Source of the DNA: Arthrinium phaeospermum
Taxonomy: Eukaryota > Ascomycota > Sordariomycetes > Amphisphaeriales > Apiosporaceae
DNA length: 64,000 nt
NCBI GenBank assembly: GCA_006503535.1
Contig: QYRS01000002.1
Span: 1,674,001-1,738,000, forward strand
Direction of reading: 5' to 3'
The notes under the pieces were generated by a model. It was given only the letters and a program-made list of their open reading frames with translations, was not told the DNA's origin and searched no databases. Of the stretch, positions 12,395-21,814 are shown in pieces (the stretch's first letter is position 1; the number at the start of each line of letters is the position of its first letter). The translations under genes and the position numbers were made by a program.

Positions 12395-14548
12395 ATGAGT
12401 TACCACCATAATCAAGATGGCCAAGAGCCTGAAGAAGATGAGCTTGATGAAGATGTTCGTCTCTTATACCCATGAGTTCCTGTCCTGGTCGTACGAGCTA
12501 ACGTAATTGCAGATCTACAAGTCACAGAAGGATGCGCTGCTCTTTGCCATCGACGTCAGCAAGACGATGCAGAAAGCACCCCCGGCCTCAGATGACAAGA
12601 AAGCTGACACGGACAGTGGCATGACTGCAGCTCTCAAATGTGCCTATCAAGTGATGCAGCAGCGGATCATCTCCAATCCCAAAGACATGATGGGAATCCT
12701 CCTGTTCAATACAGAGAAGAGCAAATCCAATGACGAGGATGAAGAACGCGGCAGCCCGGGCTATCCTCACTGTTACGTATACGTACCGCTCGATGTCCCG
12801 GCTGCCGATGATGTGAAGAAGTTGAAGAGCCTTGTGGAAGATGGCGAAGACTCTGAAGAGGTCTTGACCCCATCTGAGGAGCCAGCCACTATCAAGGACG
12901 TCTTGTTTTGTGCCAACCAGATCATGGCAACCAAGGCACCCAACTTCGGCTCTCGCCGACTCTTCATCATCACTGACGGTGATAATCCCCACTTAGACGA
13001 TAAGAAAATGAACGAGGCAGCCGCAGTTCGTGCGAAGGATTTATACGATCTGGGTGTGTTCATCACCCTCTTCCCCGTTAGCCACAAAGATAGCTCTTTT
13101 GACCTAGGCAAGTTCTGGAACGTATGTAATTCCCCTCTTGGCTAAAGATGATGCCCGGTGTTGACTTTCCCTCAGGATATCATATTCAAAGACCCACTAG
13201 CCGAGCTCACCGATCCGGAGAACGTCTTGGAGTCCAAGTCTGGCAATGATGGCCTGTCGCTTCTCAAATCTCTGATCAAGAACATCGACTCGAAGAAGAC
13301 ACCGAAGCGTGCTTACTTCTCTAGCATGCCCTTTGAGATTGGGCCAGGTCTCACCATATCTGTCAAGGGCTACAACCTGTTCCAAAAACAGGCGCCCGCA
13401 AGGAGCTGCTACGTCTGGTTAGATGACGAAAAGGCTCAAATTGCGGTTGGTGAGACCGCGCGGACAGAGAAGGATAGCACACGCGACGTTGAGAAGGGGG
13501 AGCTCAAGAAGGCGTACAAATTTGGTGGCGAGTACGTCTACTTCAGTCCAGAGGAGCAGACCGAAGTCAAGAAATTTGGCGAAAAGACTATCAGGATCAT
13601 CGGTTTCAAAGATCGATCCCTGCTCAAATTTTGGATGGCCATCAAGAAGTCTATCTTCATCTATCCCAGCGAAGAAGGCTATGTAGGCTCCACGCGCGTG
13701 TTTTCTGCACTATGGCAAAAGCTGGTCAAGTCAAAGAAGGTTGGCATCGCATGGCATATTGCACGCAAGAATGCGAACCCCCAACTTGTCGCCATTATTC
13801 CCTCACGAAGCCAGTCGGACGAGAAATCGGGAACACCGTATCTTCCTGCTGGTCTTTGGCTCTATCCTATCCCATTTGCGGATGACGTTCGAGCTGGGCC
13901 TGAACTGCAGATCGTGCGAACTACGAATGAACTGACCGACAAAATGAACAAGATCACGGGACAATTGCAGATGCCTCGGGGATTGTACGAGCCACACAGG
14001 TACCCCAATCCAGCTCTGCAGTGGCACTACAAGATTCTGCAAGCCTTGGCTCTGGAAGAAGAAGTCCCAGACAAACCAGACGACGCTACTGTGCCCAAAA
14101 ACAAGGCAATCAGCAAGCGGGCGGGTGAGTCACATATTCCAGTTGCATCAATTCCAATCTCGATATAGCTCTTCTCTGCCGAGTATATAACTGACATGTC
14201 TTCCCTTTTACAGGAGGCTACCTCCAGGAGTGGGCAGATGTAGCCAATGAAGCATTAGCCAAGCACCAGGAGCAAAAGGCCATCAAACGGGAACTGGATG
14301 CTGAGGATGATGATGAGCCTCGACCAAAGAAGAGAACAAAGACAGCGGCAGCTAGTAAGAAAACTGACGAGGACGGAAGCTCAGCCATGACCGATGCAGC
14401 CTTGAAGAAGCTGGTCAATTCGGGTGATATCACAAAGACGAAGGTCACTGAGCTGAAGGAGGTTCTCGCAGCTCGCAGCTTGGATACAAAGGGACGCAAG
14501 GCTGACTTGGTGGAACGCCTTGAGCAATGGGTAGAGGAGAATATGTAA
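12395..14548 (+). CDS. ku70: Ku70, ATP-dependent DNA helicase II subunit 1
   Basis: DNA-end-binding subunit of the Ku70/Ku80 heterodimer in non-homologous end joining; it acts in the nucleus and also at telomeres. Exons: 12395-12454, 12513-13121, 13176-14124 and 14214-14548, giving 650 residues. The first exon encodes an acidic 20-residue leader. The von Willebrand-type domain starts at [11 protein letters not shown] and includes [13 protein letters not shown]. The Ku core beta-barrel spans roughly residues 250-480. A C-terminal SAP domain ([20 protein letters not shown]) ends the protein. Length and domain order match fungal Ku70. The first donor (GTTCGT) is weak, but splicing there keeps phase and a CTAAC branch site lies before the acceptor. 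Alternative use of that intron is possible. Confidence 0.95.
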
Positions 14549-15390
14549 GACCAGGACGACATTATACCAGAGGTTGTGGTTTGCAAGGCGTTCCGGATTT
14601 GTTCATATATCATGCTGTCTGCTGTACGAGGCCTCGAGGGACAGGCGATGGGCAATAGTGCAACAGAGCTTGCAAGGCATTAGTCTGTATGGCTATGCAA
14701 TAACAAAACCACTGCTCTATCAACATTCAAATCCCCCTCATGCTTCGAGACTGGGGAAGGTGCAAAAACTTCTCATACCTTTGCAGTCGGAGAATGGAAT
14801 TTTAAGACTTCCACCTCACGTGCGAAAATCCAATATTTATCAACTGATGATATTCTAGCACTGCAGGCTGGGCGAGGAAATCGTACATGTGCTTGATTTA
14901 CCTTGCATTTGTTCTAGTACATGGTCTACTGAATGGGCACTTTGTAGGCGCTGCAGTCGACAAATACCAAGAACAAGCTGGCAAGAACGACCCGTTTACA
15001 TCTCGTTGCACCTGACTGCTGCATTCAAAACACTCAAAACTTCGTACTTGCCTAAATTGGATGACTTTGTCTGCCTGTTGCCCCTCATACCCAGACTCGA
15101 ACAAAATTTTTACTTGTTCACTTGAAATTTCTCATTCTAGCGGGCGAAAGCTTACATCAACACAGACGCCGACAGCAGAGCACCCAAATGCGACACCCAA
15201 CATTAGCAAGGCACGCGCAGACGACAAGCGCACAGACCCGATCCTCGCACCTGCAAGAAGCTACTCCACCAAACTTATCCAACTTATCCGTCATCACGGC
15301 TATCTAGGTCACTTCAATCCGGGGCGCGTATACTGGTCGCGACACGCGACTTTCGACACCCATGCTGCCCCGTCGGCCACTTTCGCTACA
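14549..15390. other. Intergenic region between Ku70 and the large C6 protein
   Basis: Contains the Ku70 3' flank and the promoter/leader of the gene at 15391. The frame of the downstream protein stays open up to an ATG at 15061. That 110-codon extension has low-complexity, leader-like composition, so I treat it as untranslated. No other feature seen. Confidence 0.5.
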
Positions 15391-18300
15391 ATGGACGCCC
15401 TTCTGAGCAGCATCGGGCAGTCTGTCAGGGCCGAAAGCAACATCAATGGAAACGTCTGCAACACGATCCAGGACGTTTGCCAGTCTTTGGCCAATCATGT
15501 TGCGCGACGTACCGACACGCGCGCCGAACACATATCGACAGCCTTTGAGATTCGGCAAAATGCAGTTTTCGACATCACCGTCGAGCCCGAAGTCCCCGAG
15601 GGGGAAGACCCGGTGCACCACTTGCAACCCCCAGTCACGCGCACCATCAACGCCTCTGAGACGATCATGAATCAACCGACCGACGACCCGATCCTGCAAC
15701 GCATTGTCGCAAAACATATAATTGGTGCTATTGGCGAGGTGGACGGAAGTTCCTGGAATGTACGCCAGGTTGTGAGAGGTGTGCAGGGCTGGGACTTCAC
15801 CTACCAGTGCAAGAACTCTCTGCAAGCGTGGAATCGTCAGAATGCCAAGAGCACGGGAAGGCCACCCATTGCTGCTTGGAGCGGCCCAGGTGGGCAAGAC
15901 CCCATCAATATGAGTCGGCCTGCCTTCGACTGCCGTGGAAGTGTATCCATCACGTTCTCGAGAGGCAGCAGAGCTATAGTCATCAAGTACGAACACACGC
16001 CTCTACACAAGACCGTGGCCGAGCTGGCAGATCTTCTGGCTCCGGCGGTGCCTCCTCCCCCTGTTGCCAACGGTAACCACGTTGGCAACAAGTCGACCAA
16101 GGCGAAGCGACCACCACCTGCCGAAGGCGAGGAAGGCGCACCGAAGAAACGAGCGAAGAGGAAGAGCAAGGCGGCGGATAATAATGAATCGAACCAAGCC
16201 GATCCTGATGGAACGAACACAGCGGCCCAGAATCCATCGAACCCGGAGCAAAATTTTGCCAATGCTGGTGCAGCGTCTGCGACACCGTTCTTGAACATCC
16301 CTGCAGCAGAAGCCGCGAGACGAAGAGAGTTGGCAGTCGAGTTATTGTCAGGAAAGGGAATAGACCCCACGACACTCTCTGAAGAACAGATGAATATTTT
16401 TTCGAACCAGGCACCACATCTGCAGGAGCTCTCTCTTGAAATGCTCGCTAAGTACGGTGCAGAGCGTCTGAGGATTGTGCACCCTGACGAGAAGGACCAA
16501 CAAGCGTCAGCTAATACAACCCCCGCCCAGGGTACTCCAGATGTAGCCGATGCTTCCGCGCCGGGACCTGCTGCGGCTCCGCCTGGTGACGCAGAAACAC
16601 CCACCAAGAAGAGAAAACCTCGCAAGAGAAAGTCGGATGCCGCAGCTGAAAACGGGGATGGTACGGCGGCCTCACGGGCTGTCGAGCCTGGCAATGCACA
16701 GAACGGTGGAATGGAAACTACAACCATGACACTGAACCTGCCGAAGCAGAGGAGAACTCGTGGTACCTGCGACACCTGCAAGAACCGGAAAGTGAAATGC
16801 ACAAAGGAGCATCCGGTTTGCTCTGTTTGCCAGGAGGTTGGCGAGACCTGTGTATACTTGCCGCCGCGCCCACGAAGAAAATCGGAGAAACCAGCAGAGA
16901 AGTCAGCAGAGGCTGCTGATCCTGATATCGATGTCCAAGCCGAAGAGGAGGAGGATGCTGGAGAGAGAGAACAGATCGAGCAGCCCGAACATGTTGAGCC
17001 ACCACAGAATGTGCAGCCAGTACAAATCACACCAGTACCGGTGCCCAGGCCAATGCAAGCAGTCCAGCAAGCAGCTCCAGCTGCAGCAGCAGCTCCTGTC
17101 CCAGCCATGGATCCGGACAATGATGAATTCATACCGGATCCGAATATCTTGTCAGGCCCAATTGAGCAACCACAGCCAGCTGCGCCCCAGTCCATGAACA
17201 CTAATTACTACTCGTCAAATAGCGGCGTGGCCTACTCCGATGCAAATAGTTCAGAAGCCGCACGGCATGCACATCAAGCTATGGCCAACCTGACGTTCCC
17301 ATCTTCGCAATTTCAAAGAGATACATCACAAGCGTCACCGTCTCTGTCTTTCCCATCTGCAACACAACCCATTCAACCGCCGTCCGCATACTCTCAGCCT
17401 CCACCTGTTACCCAGCCTCAACCAGCTCGACAAAGTTCTCGGAGCACAAACAGACGCAGCCTCCCCACGGGCCCCGTCACTCAGCACCAGCGCGCCGACT
17501 CCGGGAGTACAGCTGCGAACTTGGTTCGTCCACCAGGCTGGAACAATGCATCGCACTCGCCAGATTTGACTGCGCAAGGCACGACCAGATCGCCGAGTCT
17601 CTCGCAAGCGCAGGCTGCAAAGCAACGACCCAAGTCGCGTAAATCGGGATACGAAGCCCAGGTCCATGCCCATCCAAGCCCGGATACCATGCAAGCTGCC
17701 GTGACGCTCTCGCAAACGGCAACACAGCAGCAGACCCCACACGTGTCAGCAGTAACAAGATCTCCATACCAAACGACGAGGAAGCCCACCGCAAGGACTC
17801 AGTCACGACAAGGTCATAGATCACAGACCAATACTCCGGTCACACAGACCCCTGTGCCACCACCACAGGTCCCCACATCTTTCGGCGCCGCACCAAGTTA
17901 TGGCCACGCCAGCGCCCCGACCACGGCTCCTGGGTACGAGTATGGCCGATATAGCACGAGCAATACACAGTATCCCACCACCACTACAGCCGCCGACGCT
18001 ACTGCACAGAGCTCTTACGAACCTAATTCGTATCAGACGCAGTCTACATCTACGGCAACAAATTCGTATACGACACCGTCGTATGATTATTCGAGAAGCA
18101 GCGGCACTGCCGATACCAACACCGCCAATGACACAAGCAACTATGGTGCTTCGAGCAGTGGCAACTCTAACCAGTGGACATCTGCCCAAGGCCGCGGCTC
18201 CCGGTCAGATACCACACATTCTTATAACATGCCGAACGCGCAACCAGCACCAACCAGTCCGTATGGAACGCGTTCAGCTGCCCGGCAGGCCTCCCAAGCT

Positions 18301-18597
18301 GCTTACAACCAGTCTCAGCAGCCAGGGTACAACTCCTATCAATCCCAGAGCGCGAATCAGCCGCATCAAAGCCAGAGCAATCAGACATGGTACGGCTTCC
18401 CAGCGGCAAGCACCAGCACTCCAAACCACGCCAATTACAATAGTAACACGGCAAATGCGACTTACGGCAGCACGAGCGCTTCTGCTAATGCTGGGGCGTA
18501 CTCGAGCCATCGACCAAGCATGCCTGGCTATGGATCTAGTTATGGAGAGGAGCCGTCGATATTTGATCTGCTGAGCCGCGGCCATCCTGGCAACTAG
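15391..18597 (+). CDS. Large Zn2Cys6 protein with disordered Gln/Ser/Tyr-rich tail
   Basis: Single exon, 1068 residues from MDALLSSIGQSV. Residues 1 to about 220 look folded and conserved in style but match no domain I can name. Two Lys/Arg-rich Ala/Pro stretches (APKKRAKRKSK and KKRKPRKRKS) resemble nuclear localisation signals or AT-hook-like patches. The zinc cluster starts at Cys460 (C-x2-C-x6-C-x5-C-x2-C), placed centrally rather than at the N-terminus. From about 510 to the end the protein is acidic, then Pro/Gln/Ser/Thr/Tyr-rich, typical of a disordered activation or condensate-forming tail. An in-frame upstream ATG at 15061 would add 110 residues; I prefer 15391. A nuclear regulator is inferred; targets are unknown. 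Confidence 0.85.
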   Translation: MDALLSSIGQSVRAESNINGNVCNTIQDVCQSLANHVARRTDTRAEHISTAFEIRQNAVFDITVEPEVPEGEDPVHHLQPPVTRTINASETIMNQPTDDPILQRIVAKHIIGAIGEVDGSSWNVRQVVRGVQGWDFTYQCKNSLQAWNRQNAKSTGRPPIAAWSGPGGQDPINMSRPAFDCRGSVSITFSRGSRAIVIKYEHTPLHKTVAELADLLAPAVPPPPVANGNHVGNKSTKAKRPPPAEGEEGAPKKRAKRKSKAADNNESNQADPDGTNTAAQNPSNPEQNFANAGAASATPFLNIPAAEAARRRELAVELLSGKGIDPTTLSEEQMNIFSNQAPHLQELSLEMLAKYGAERLRIVHPDEKDQQASANTTPAQGTPDVADASAPGPAAAPPGDAETPTKKRKPRKRKSDAAAENGDGTAASRAVEPGNAQNGGMETTTMTLNLPKQRRTRGTCDTCKNRKVKCTKEHPVCSVCQEVGETCVYLPPRPRRKSEKPAEKSAEAADPDIDVQAEEEEDAGEREQIEQPEHVEPPQNVQPVQITPVPVPRPMQAVQQAAPAAAAAPVPAMDPDNDEFIPDPNILSGPIEQPQPAAPQSMNTNYYSSNSGVAYSDANSSEAARHAHQAMANLTFPSSQFQRDTSQASPSLSFPSATQPIQPPSAYSQPPPVTQPQPARQSSRSTNRRSLPTGPVTQHQRADSGSTAANLVRPPGWNNASHSPDLTAQGTTRSPSLSQAQAAKQRPKSRKSGYEAQVHAHPSPDTMQAAVTLSQTATQQQTPHVSAVTRSPYQTTRKPTARTQSRQGHRSQTNTPVTQTPVPPPQVPTSFGAAPSYGHASAPTTAPGYEYGRYSTSNTQYPTTTTAADATAQSSYEPNSYQTQSTSTATNSYTTPSYDYSRSSGTADTNTANDTSNYGASSSGNSNQWTSAQGRGSRSDTTHSYNMPNAQPAPTSPYGTRSAARQASQAAYNQSQQPGYNSYQSQSANQPHQSQSNQTWYGFPAASTSTPNHANYNSNTANATYGSTSASANAGAYSSHRPSMPGYGSSYGEEPSIFDLLSRGHPGN

Positions 18598-19289
18598 GCG
18601 TCACCTGGGCGGTATACCATGCGTTGGGAGAGACGGTGTGACGGGGTTATACGAAAACACTCTTAACTGTGAAAGCATTTTGGAAGGAGTGAATTCGAGT
18701 CAGAAGACACACAGTGGCGTTTGTTTTACCATTGCTACACAGGCGTACGGCATGTACAGAAGGGCGGCTGGAGTCAAGGGAAGAAGATTTTCCTGATGCT
18801 TCAGTAATTATTATGCGATGATTTCTAGTATTATACCCTAGCAAGCTGGAGATGACCGAGCTCAATCAGATGGAAGGACCAGGTGTAAAAACCATACATG
18901 GTAGCTATGGCATTTATGTAATTGACAACCCAATTCATTGGCAGCCATCTAATGTCTTCTCCGTCACCCGCATCATGACATGCATTGACGCTGAAATCTG
19001 TATGGAGGTTGATTCAAGTGAACCTCGCCGTCCGTGTAAACAGGTCCGTCCTATGGTGGTGATACCCGCAACGTCCCGACAGCTATCTATCTCTACCTCT
19101 ATTACCCGGTGTCCAAAGTAGTGAAAGGAAGCGAGGAAGAAATTAAAAGAATCGTAACCCTCTAAGTAAACGTAGCATATGGTGACATAATCCCACCGTT
19201 CTTAAGACTCCCCTTTCCCGTCTATTTTTCTGTATTGCCATTTGTATGTTGACGCATTCCTTCTGGCTGTATTGGCTCATTCCCAGTAC
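18598..19289. other. Convergent intergenic region
   Basis: 3' flanks of the C6 protein and guanine deaminase genes. Nothing beyond short unsupported frames. Confidence 0.6.
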
Positions 19290-20897
19290 TCACGACGAGG
19301 TCGAAGAGGGGCGTTGGTGCACCAGTCGTCCCTTGACCCAGACCATCTTGGTATTCCGGTCGTCGCCGTTGTACACCCACTTGGCGATGCGCTCGTCCCA
19401 CTTCTCCCAGCCGAAGATATCTACGTTGCCCTCATCGGCATCGACTTCGCCTCCGACGACACCACCACCACCACCACTGCTCTTCTCTACTGATCCGGTC
19501 CCGTCTGTGTTGCCATCGTCGTTTTCGTCGTCGGGGACCATGTTCAGCCCGATCAGCTGCGCGTCCCACTCCATGCCCACCTCGAACCCGCCGACCTTGT
19601 GCTCGAGCCCGAGCACGGCGGCGCCGCCGCGCGTGGCGAGGTGCAGGACCTCCTCGACGCTCAGGGTCGCGCGCGCGCGCTCCTCGTCGTCGATGTCGTT
19701 GGGGCTGCGGAGGGCGTTGCCCTGGGCGTTATAGGGCATGGCGAGGTGGCGCGAGACGAGGCAGGCGAGGCGGGCGGCCTCGAGCACGCTGGGGGCGTAG
19801 CCGCCGCTGACGTCGGTGCCGAGCCCGACGCCGACGCCGCGGTCCAGCAGCCAGCGCACGCGGCACTCGCCGCTCGTGAGGGCCGAGTTGGAGCAGGGGC
19901 AGTGGGCGACCTTGGCGCCGCGGCGGCGGATGAGGGCGGCCTCGGCCTCGGTCAGGTGCACGGCGTGGGCGAGCACGGTGCGGGGCGTCAGGAGGCCGAA
20001 GCCGTCGTAGACGGAGGCGTAGTCGGCGGCGTCGGGGAAGAGCTCGCGCACGAGGGCGATCTCGCCGACGTTCTCCGAGATGTGCGTCTGGACGCGCAGG
20101 TCGTCGCTGCGGGCGAGCCGGCCCAGGGCCTCCATGGTGCCGTCGGAGCAGGCGGGCGCGAAGCGCGGGGTGAGGATGGGCGCAACGATGTCGCCGGTGG
20201 GGTCGATGCGGCGCATGTGGTCGATGGTCTCCTGGGTCCGGGCGAGGACGGCGTCGGGCCCGCCCTCGTCGGCGTAGTAGTCGGGCGCGAGGCGGTCCAT
20301 GCAGACGCGGCCCACGAAGGCGCGCTGTCCGGCGGCGAGACAGAGGTCGGCCAGCAGGTTGGTGGCGGCGACGTCGATGGTGGCGTAGTAGGCGGCGGCG
20401 GTGGTGCCGTGCGACAGGGTGCGGCGGACGACCTGGCCGTAGACGCGGCGGGCGCGGGGCAGCGCGGCGAGGGACGCCTCCATGGGGAAGGTGTACTTGT
20501 TGAGCCAGTCCAACAGGGTCGAGCTGCCGAAAATGCCGGCGTTGGGGTACTGCGGCGCGTGGATGTGTATCTTGACGATGCCCGTGTTAGCTCGTAGCAC
20601 AGACCGAGGCATCGCTTGTTTGTTTCTCATACCTATGAAGCCGGGGAAATAGAACTGTCCCTCTTCGCAGGCCCGAACCTGCACGTCGGCATCATCCCAC
20701 CCCAGTTTCGCGTACAGGATCTCTGCCGCTTGCTTCTGATCGTAGCATTGCGGCTCAATGGCCACAATCTTACCCGACTTATCAACGGCAATGGCCGCAT
20801 CGTGCAAGTACTGTAGCTGATTGAGCGATTTACTGTGGACGAAAGTGCCCACGAAGAGTTGGTTCTTCTGCATTGCTGGCGGCGCCATTCTTCTCAT
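19290..20897 (-). CDS. GUD1: Guanine deaminase (amidohydrolase), disturbed at the metal-site start
   Basis: Zn-dependent deamination of guanine to xanthine in purine salvage; cytosolic. Read without splicing from ATG 20895-20897 the frame gives 535 residues. Seen: PGFI, then HIHAPQYPNAGIFGSSTL with the HxH metal ligands, LLDWLNKYTFPME, QTHISENVGEI, LAHAVHL, AHCPCSNS and GLGTDVSGG with the metal-binding Asp. A Gly/Asp-rich insert precedes the C-terminus. Between PGFI and HIHAPQ, where family members have Asp-Thr, lies a textbook 62-nt intron (20571-20632: GTATGAG, GCTAACAC, CAAG). Removing it leaves the downstream frame two bases short, whereas retaining it leaves the frame open with 22 extra codons. 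So this is a read error, a recent frameshift, intron retention or use of a nearer acceptor. The family call is secure; the exact protein is not. Confidence 0.8.
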   Translation of the reverse strand: MRRMAPPAMQKNQLFVGTFVHSKSLNQLQYLHDAAIAVDKSGKIVAIEPQCYDQKQAAEILYAKLGWDDADVQVRACEEGQFYFPGFIGMRNKQAMPRSVLRANTGIVKIHIHAPQYPNAGIFGSSTLLDWLNKYTFPMEASLAALPRARRVYGQVVRRTLSHGTTAAAYYATIDVAATNLLADLCLAAGQRAFVGRVCMDRLAPDYYADEGGPDAVLARTQETIDHMRRIDPTGDIVAPILTPRFAPACSDGTMEALGRLARSDDLRVQTHISENVGEIALVRELFPDAADYASVYDGFGLLTPRTVLAHAVHLTEAEAALIRRRGAKVAHCPCSNSALTSGECRVRWLLDRGVGVGLGTDVSGGYAPSVLEAARLACLVSRHLAMPYNAQGNALRSPNDIDDEERARATLSVEEVLHLATRGGAAVLGLEHKVGGFEVGMEWDAQLIGLNMVPDDENDDGNTDGTGSVEKSSGGGGGVVGGEVDADEGNVDIFGWEKWDERIAKWVYNGDDRNTKMVWVKGRLVHQRPSSTSS

Positions 20898-21814
20898 TCG
20901 ACCCTCTTGAGGACAAAGGCCCGTCCCCCTATTCTGGGACCGGTTTAAAGGAGTTGTACTTTGGCTAGGGGGCAACGAAGAGTTCCCGTGTGGTCAAGAG
21001 AGCCAACCAGATACAGTCAATGGCAGATCCGGCGTATGCACACAAATCTATGCGAATCAGCAGTGTTTATCTCCAGACCTCCCAAAGCACACCCAATTCC
21101 GTTGACGAGGACGATCAAAGGGAGCAGGCAACGTTGGTGCCCTTTCTTTATACAAGCGGGGGGTTCTGTTCGGGTGGGTTTGGTTGTTGGCAGTTTACCT
21201 AATGTAGGTACTTAAAGTCGGGGCCCAATCAGCAAGGGGGGTAAGGGGCTGTCTTATCTTGCAGGGCGTTTTGGCTTGGTTCCTGCGTTGGCTCAGTCCC
21301 GACGGGCCACCGACCGTGCTGCAATCGGCACTTGGCACGCTCCGCGTTTGCTACCTCGCCTACTGTAACTGCTGCTAGTTCCGTTTCCAGGACCTACCAA
21401 CTACTCACTGTACTCAGGCTTCGGCCGCTGCCGCCCACCGTTGTTGGGCTTTTCTACAACCACCTTCATACCAAGTAGTACGTAACACACATGACAAGAC
21501 AATATCAGCAAAGATAATGCATTGGTTATCTATCAATGTTGTATTAGGCGACGCCATTGCGCCACCCTCTTTGGGTAATCTACTACACTGAAATCAAGCA
21601 ATTGTGCAAATAGCAACCCTCACACCCCGTCCCAAAAGAATAGCTCTCGCCGGTACCAGGCAAGCGCCGAAACTTCTATACATGTACATGGCCAGTCGTC
21701 ATTTCTCCCGTTTCTTCATCTAATGAATACCGTGGCTCCCCTTATTCTCTAATCTAGACATTCCAATCGTGATTCGTCCCTACTAACAACTGTCGACCAA
21801 GAGTGTCTAGGCGT
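20898..21814. other. Promoter side of guanine deaminase and 3' flank of FAS1
   Basis: Minus-strand genes lie on both sides. Its open frames are short and featureless. No repeats or RNA genes recognised. Confidence 0.6.

Noticed and set aside
15061..15390. Upstream ATG extending the large C6 protein by 110 residues
   Set aside because: The extension is low-complexity and leader-like; the residues after 15391 begin the conserved-looking part.
15837..17201. 454-codon antisense frame over the large C6 protein
   Set aside because: Shadow of a well-supported coding strand; Cys/Ser/Gly-biased, with no domain.
19599..20597. 332-codon open frame antisense to guanine deaminase
   Set aside because: Gly/Ala/Val/Asp composition is an artefact of reading GC-rich coding DNA on the other strand; no motifs.
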